Assembly (NCBI GenBank): GCA_022571175.1
Contig: JACZYI010000086.1
Span: forward strand, 1-7,503
DNA: 7,503 nucleotides
Reading direction: 5' to 3'
Origin: Pseudomonadota bacterium
GTDB taxonomy: Bacteria > Pseudomonadota > Alphaproteobacteria > Sphingomonadales > SMXR01
The position numbers were made by a program, and so were the translations under genes. Numbering within the stretch: position 1 is the stretch's first letter; every line of letters begins with the position of its first letter. Shown in pieces: positions 6,041 through 7,503 of this stretch. Under the pieces are notes generated by a model that saw only the letters and a program-made list of their open reading frames with translations, was not told where the DNA came from and ran no database searches.

Positions 6041-7503
6041 AGTGTGCAATGCCTGCTACACAAAGTCCAACCGCCCCGGCATTGGCGCGGCGCGGGTCCG
6101 ACACGCCAAAGAAAAATCCGTCCTCATAAAGGATGGCCTGAATGGAACCCATGGCTCCCGAGCGCGCGATGGTGTGTCCTTTGGCCTCAAGCATTAGAAT
6201 GGTATCGGGGCTAAGGCCCGGCTCAAACTGGAGTCTGTCCGGCATCCACTGGTGATGAATACGAGGCGCCGACACCGCATCCGCCAGCCCCATACGATGG
6301 TCCAGCACATTCACAATCACTTGCAAAACGGCGGTAATAATTCTGCTGCCCCCGGGAGAGCCCAATAATAAATAGGGTTTTCCCTCTCTAAAAATAATTG
6401 TCGGCGTCATGGAGCTAAGTGGTCGCTTGCCGGGCTCAATGGCGTTGGCGTCACTGCCCAGCATACCAAAGAAATTGGGGACACCGGGCTTTGAGACAAA
6501 ATCATCCATTTCATTATTGAGCAAGAATCCTGCTCCCTCGACCGTCAAGGCAGAGCCATAACTCAAATTCAGGGTATAGGTATTCACCACCGCATTGCCC
6601 GCCGCATCCATCACAGAAAAATGGGTGGTATCCGGACTTTCCTGATATGGAGCCGTGCCGGGGCGAACCTGCGATGAGGGCGTGGCTCGCTCTCGCGAGA
6701 TTGTGGCCGCGCGTTCCGCCGCGTAGCTCTTGCTCAAAAGCCAGTCCACGGGAACGTCATAGAAATCCTTATCGCCCATATGCTCTGACCGGTCAGCAAA
6801 GGCGCGGCGCATGGTCTCGGCCATGACATGCAGACCCTCGGCTGACTGCGGACCCCAGTTCACAAGCGGAAAATGCTCGAGCATATTCAACATTTGAATC
6901 ACAAGTATGCCGCCCGAGGATGAGGGAGGCATGGAGACAATCTCATAGCCACGGTAGCTGCCCCGCACCACCTCTCGTTCTGCAACCCTGTAATTGGCCA
7001 AATCCTGATGGTTGATCAGCCCGCCATTTCGTTCCATATCCCGCACGATCAGGTCGGCTATCTGGCCGGTATAAAAGGCAGCGGCACCATCGCGTGCAAT
7101 CAGTTTCAGGGTTCTGGCCAGATCAGGCTGAATAAAAAGATCGCCCGCCTGATAAAATTCTCCGCCCGGCTTGAAGAATTTGCGGGCACTGGCAGCATTT
7201 TGCATCAGGGTACCGCTCCGGCGCTGCAAAGCCTCCGATAGCGCCAGACTGATTATAAACCCTTCTTCCGCCAGCCGGATGGCGGGCTCAATAACTTCAG
7301 CCAGAGTCATGCTGCCATAATCAGCCAATGCCTTGGTGAGCCCGGCGACCGTGCCAGGCACTCCGGCGGATAAATGATGCATGCGGGTCAGGCGATTATC
7401 CACATTGCCATTCCGGTCCAGATACATGTCGCGGCTGGCGCCTGCGGGGGCTGTTTCGCGGTAATCAAGAGCGATGGTCTCACCAGTCTCGGCCAGATGG
7501 ATA
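6033..7503 (-). CDS. ggt: Gamma-glutamyltransferase / glutathione hydrolase, 5' end cut off by window edge
   Basis: An N-terminal-nucleophile hydrolase, normally exported to the periplasm, that removes gamma-glutamyl groups from glutathione and similar compounds. The frame is open beyond the first in-frame ATG (7427) to base 7502, adding 25 codons that include DYRETAPAGASRD, the region holding the substrate-binding arginine (Arg114 in E. coli). The true start and signal peptide lie outside the window. Self-cleavage should occur before the first Thr of DTTHFSV (codon 6629-6627), forming a large and a small subunit. NNEMDDF, KRPLSSMTPT and GSPGGSRI match the E. coli binding residues. The lid loop is present, but the residue aligned with lid Tyr444 is Phe (NFFG, codon 6470-6468). 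The C terminus runs about 9 residues past the usual GAxxVG end and finishes in cysteine. It lies immediately upstream of the Rieske oxygenase, probably in the same transcript. Confidence 0.93.
   Translation of the reverse strand, partial: IHLAETGETIALDYRETAPAGASRDMYLDRNGNVDNRLTRMHHLSAGVPGTVAGLTKALADYGSMTLAEVIEPAIRLAEEGFIISLALSEALQRRSGTLMQNAASARKFFKPGGEFYQAGDLFIQPDLARTLKLIARDGAAAFYTGQIADLIVRDMERNGGLINHQDLANYRVAEREVVRGSYRGYEIVSMPPSSSGGILVIQMLNMLEHFPLVNWGPQSAEGLHVMAETMRRAFADRSEHMGDKDFYDVPVDWLLSKSYAAERAATISRERATPSSQVRPGTAPYQESPDTTHFSVMDAAGNAVVNTYTLNLSYGSALTVEGAGFLLNNEMDDFVSKPGVPNFFGMLGSDANAIEPGKRPLSSMTPTIIFREGKPYLLLGSPGGSRIITAVLQVIVNVLDHRMGLADAVSAPRIHHQWMPDRLQFEPGLSPDTILMLEAKGHTIARSGAMGSIQAILYEDGFFFGVSDPRRANAGAVGLCVAGIAHSC

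Overview
The window is a compact, single-direction block: every gene I can support lies on the minus strand and reads from high to low coordinates. The DNA is moderately GC-rich by eye. The arginine enzymes are of the Xanthomonas/Maricaulis/Parvularcula kind: a fused N-acetylglutamate kinase/synthase and an N-acetylornithine (not ornithine) carbamoyltransferase. This suggests a proteobacterium, most likely an alphaproteobacterium related to Maricaulales or Parvularculales. The taxonomic call is inference; there is no rRNA or tRNA in the window.

Upstream block (7503 to 3249, read leftwards): a gamma-glutamyltransferase truncated by the window edge, a Rieske non-heme iron oxygenase alpha subunit, and a FAD-dependent oxidoreductase of the CrtI/PYROXD2 type. 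The last two overlap by ATGA, and the first two are either separated by about 25 bases or overlap slightly, depending on the Rieske start. They look like one catabolic or scavenging operon of unknown substrate.

Intergenic control region (3248 to 2994): the most interesting part of the window. It holds a short reading frame of at least 34 codons, rich in arginine codons (8 of 34, five of them within residues 16-24, mostly AGG). An intrinsic terminator follows, ending about 30 bases before the first arginine gene. An alternative fold can pair the whole 5' arm of that terminator with RNA around the end of the leader frame, and the leader stop codon lies inside the upper stem of that fold. This is the architecture of ribosome-mediated transcription attenuation, here apparently sensing arginine. 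A weak promoter with an imperfect palindrome in its spacer sits just upstream.

Arginine block (2993 to 1): N-acetylornithine carbamoyltransferase, then bifunctional N-acetylglutamate kinase/synthase 4 bases later, then argC overlapping by ATGA and running off the left edge. Together they cover acetylation and phosphorylation of glutamate, reduction to N-acetylglutamate semialdehyde, and the later carbamoylation of N-acetylornithine to N-acetylcitrulline. The aminotransferase, deacetylase, argG and argH are not in the window. I found no mobile elements, CRISPR arrays, tRNAs or plus-strand genes.
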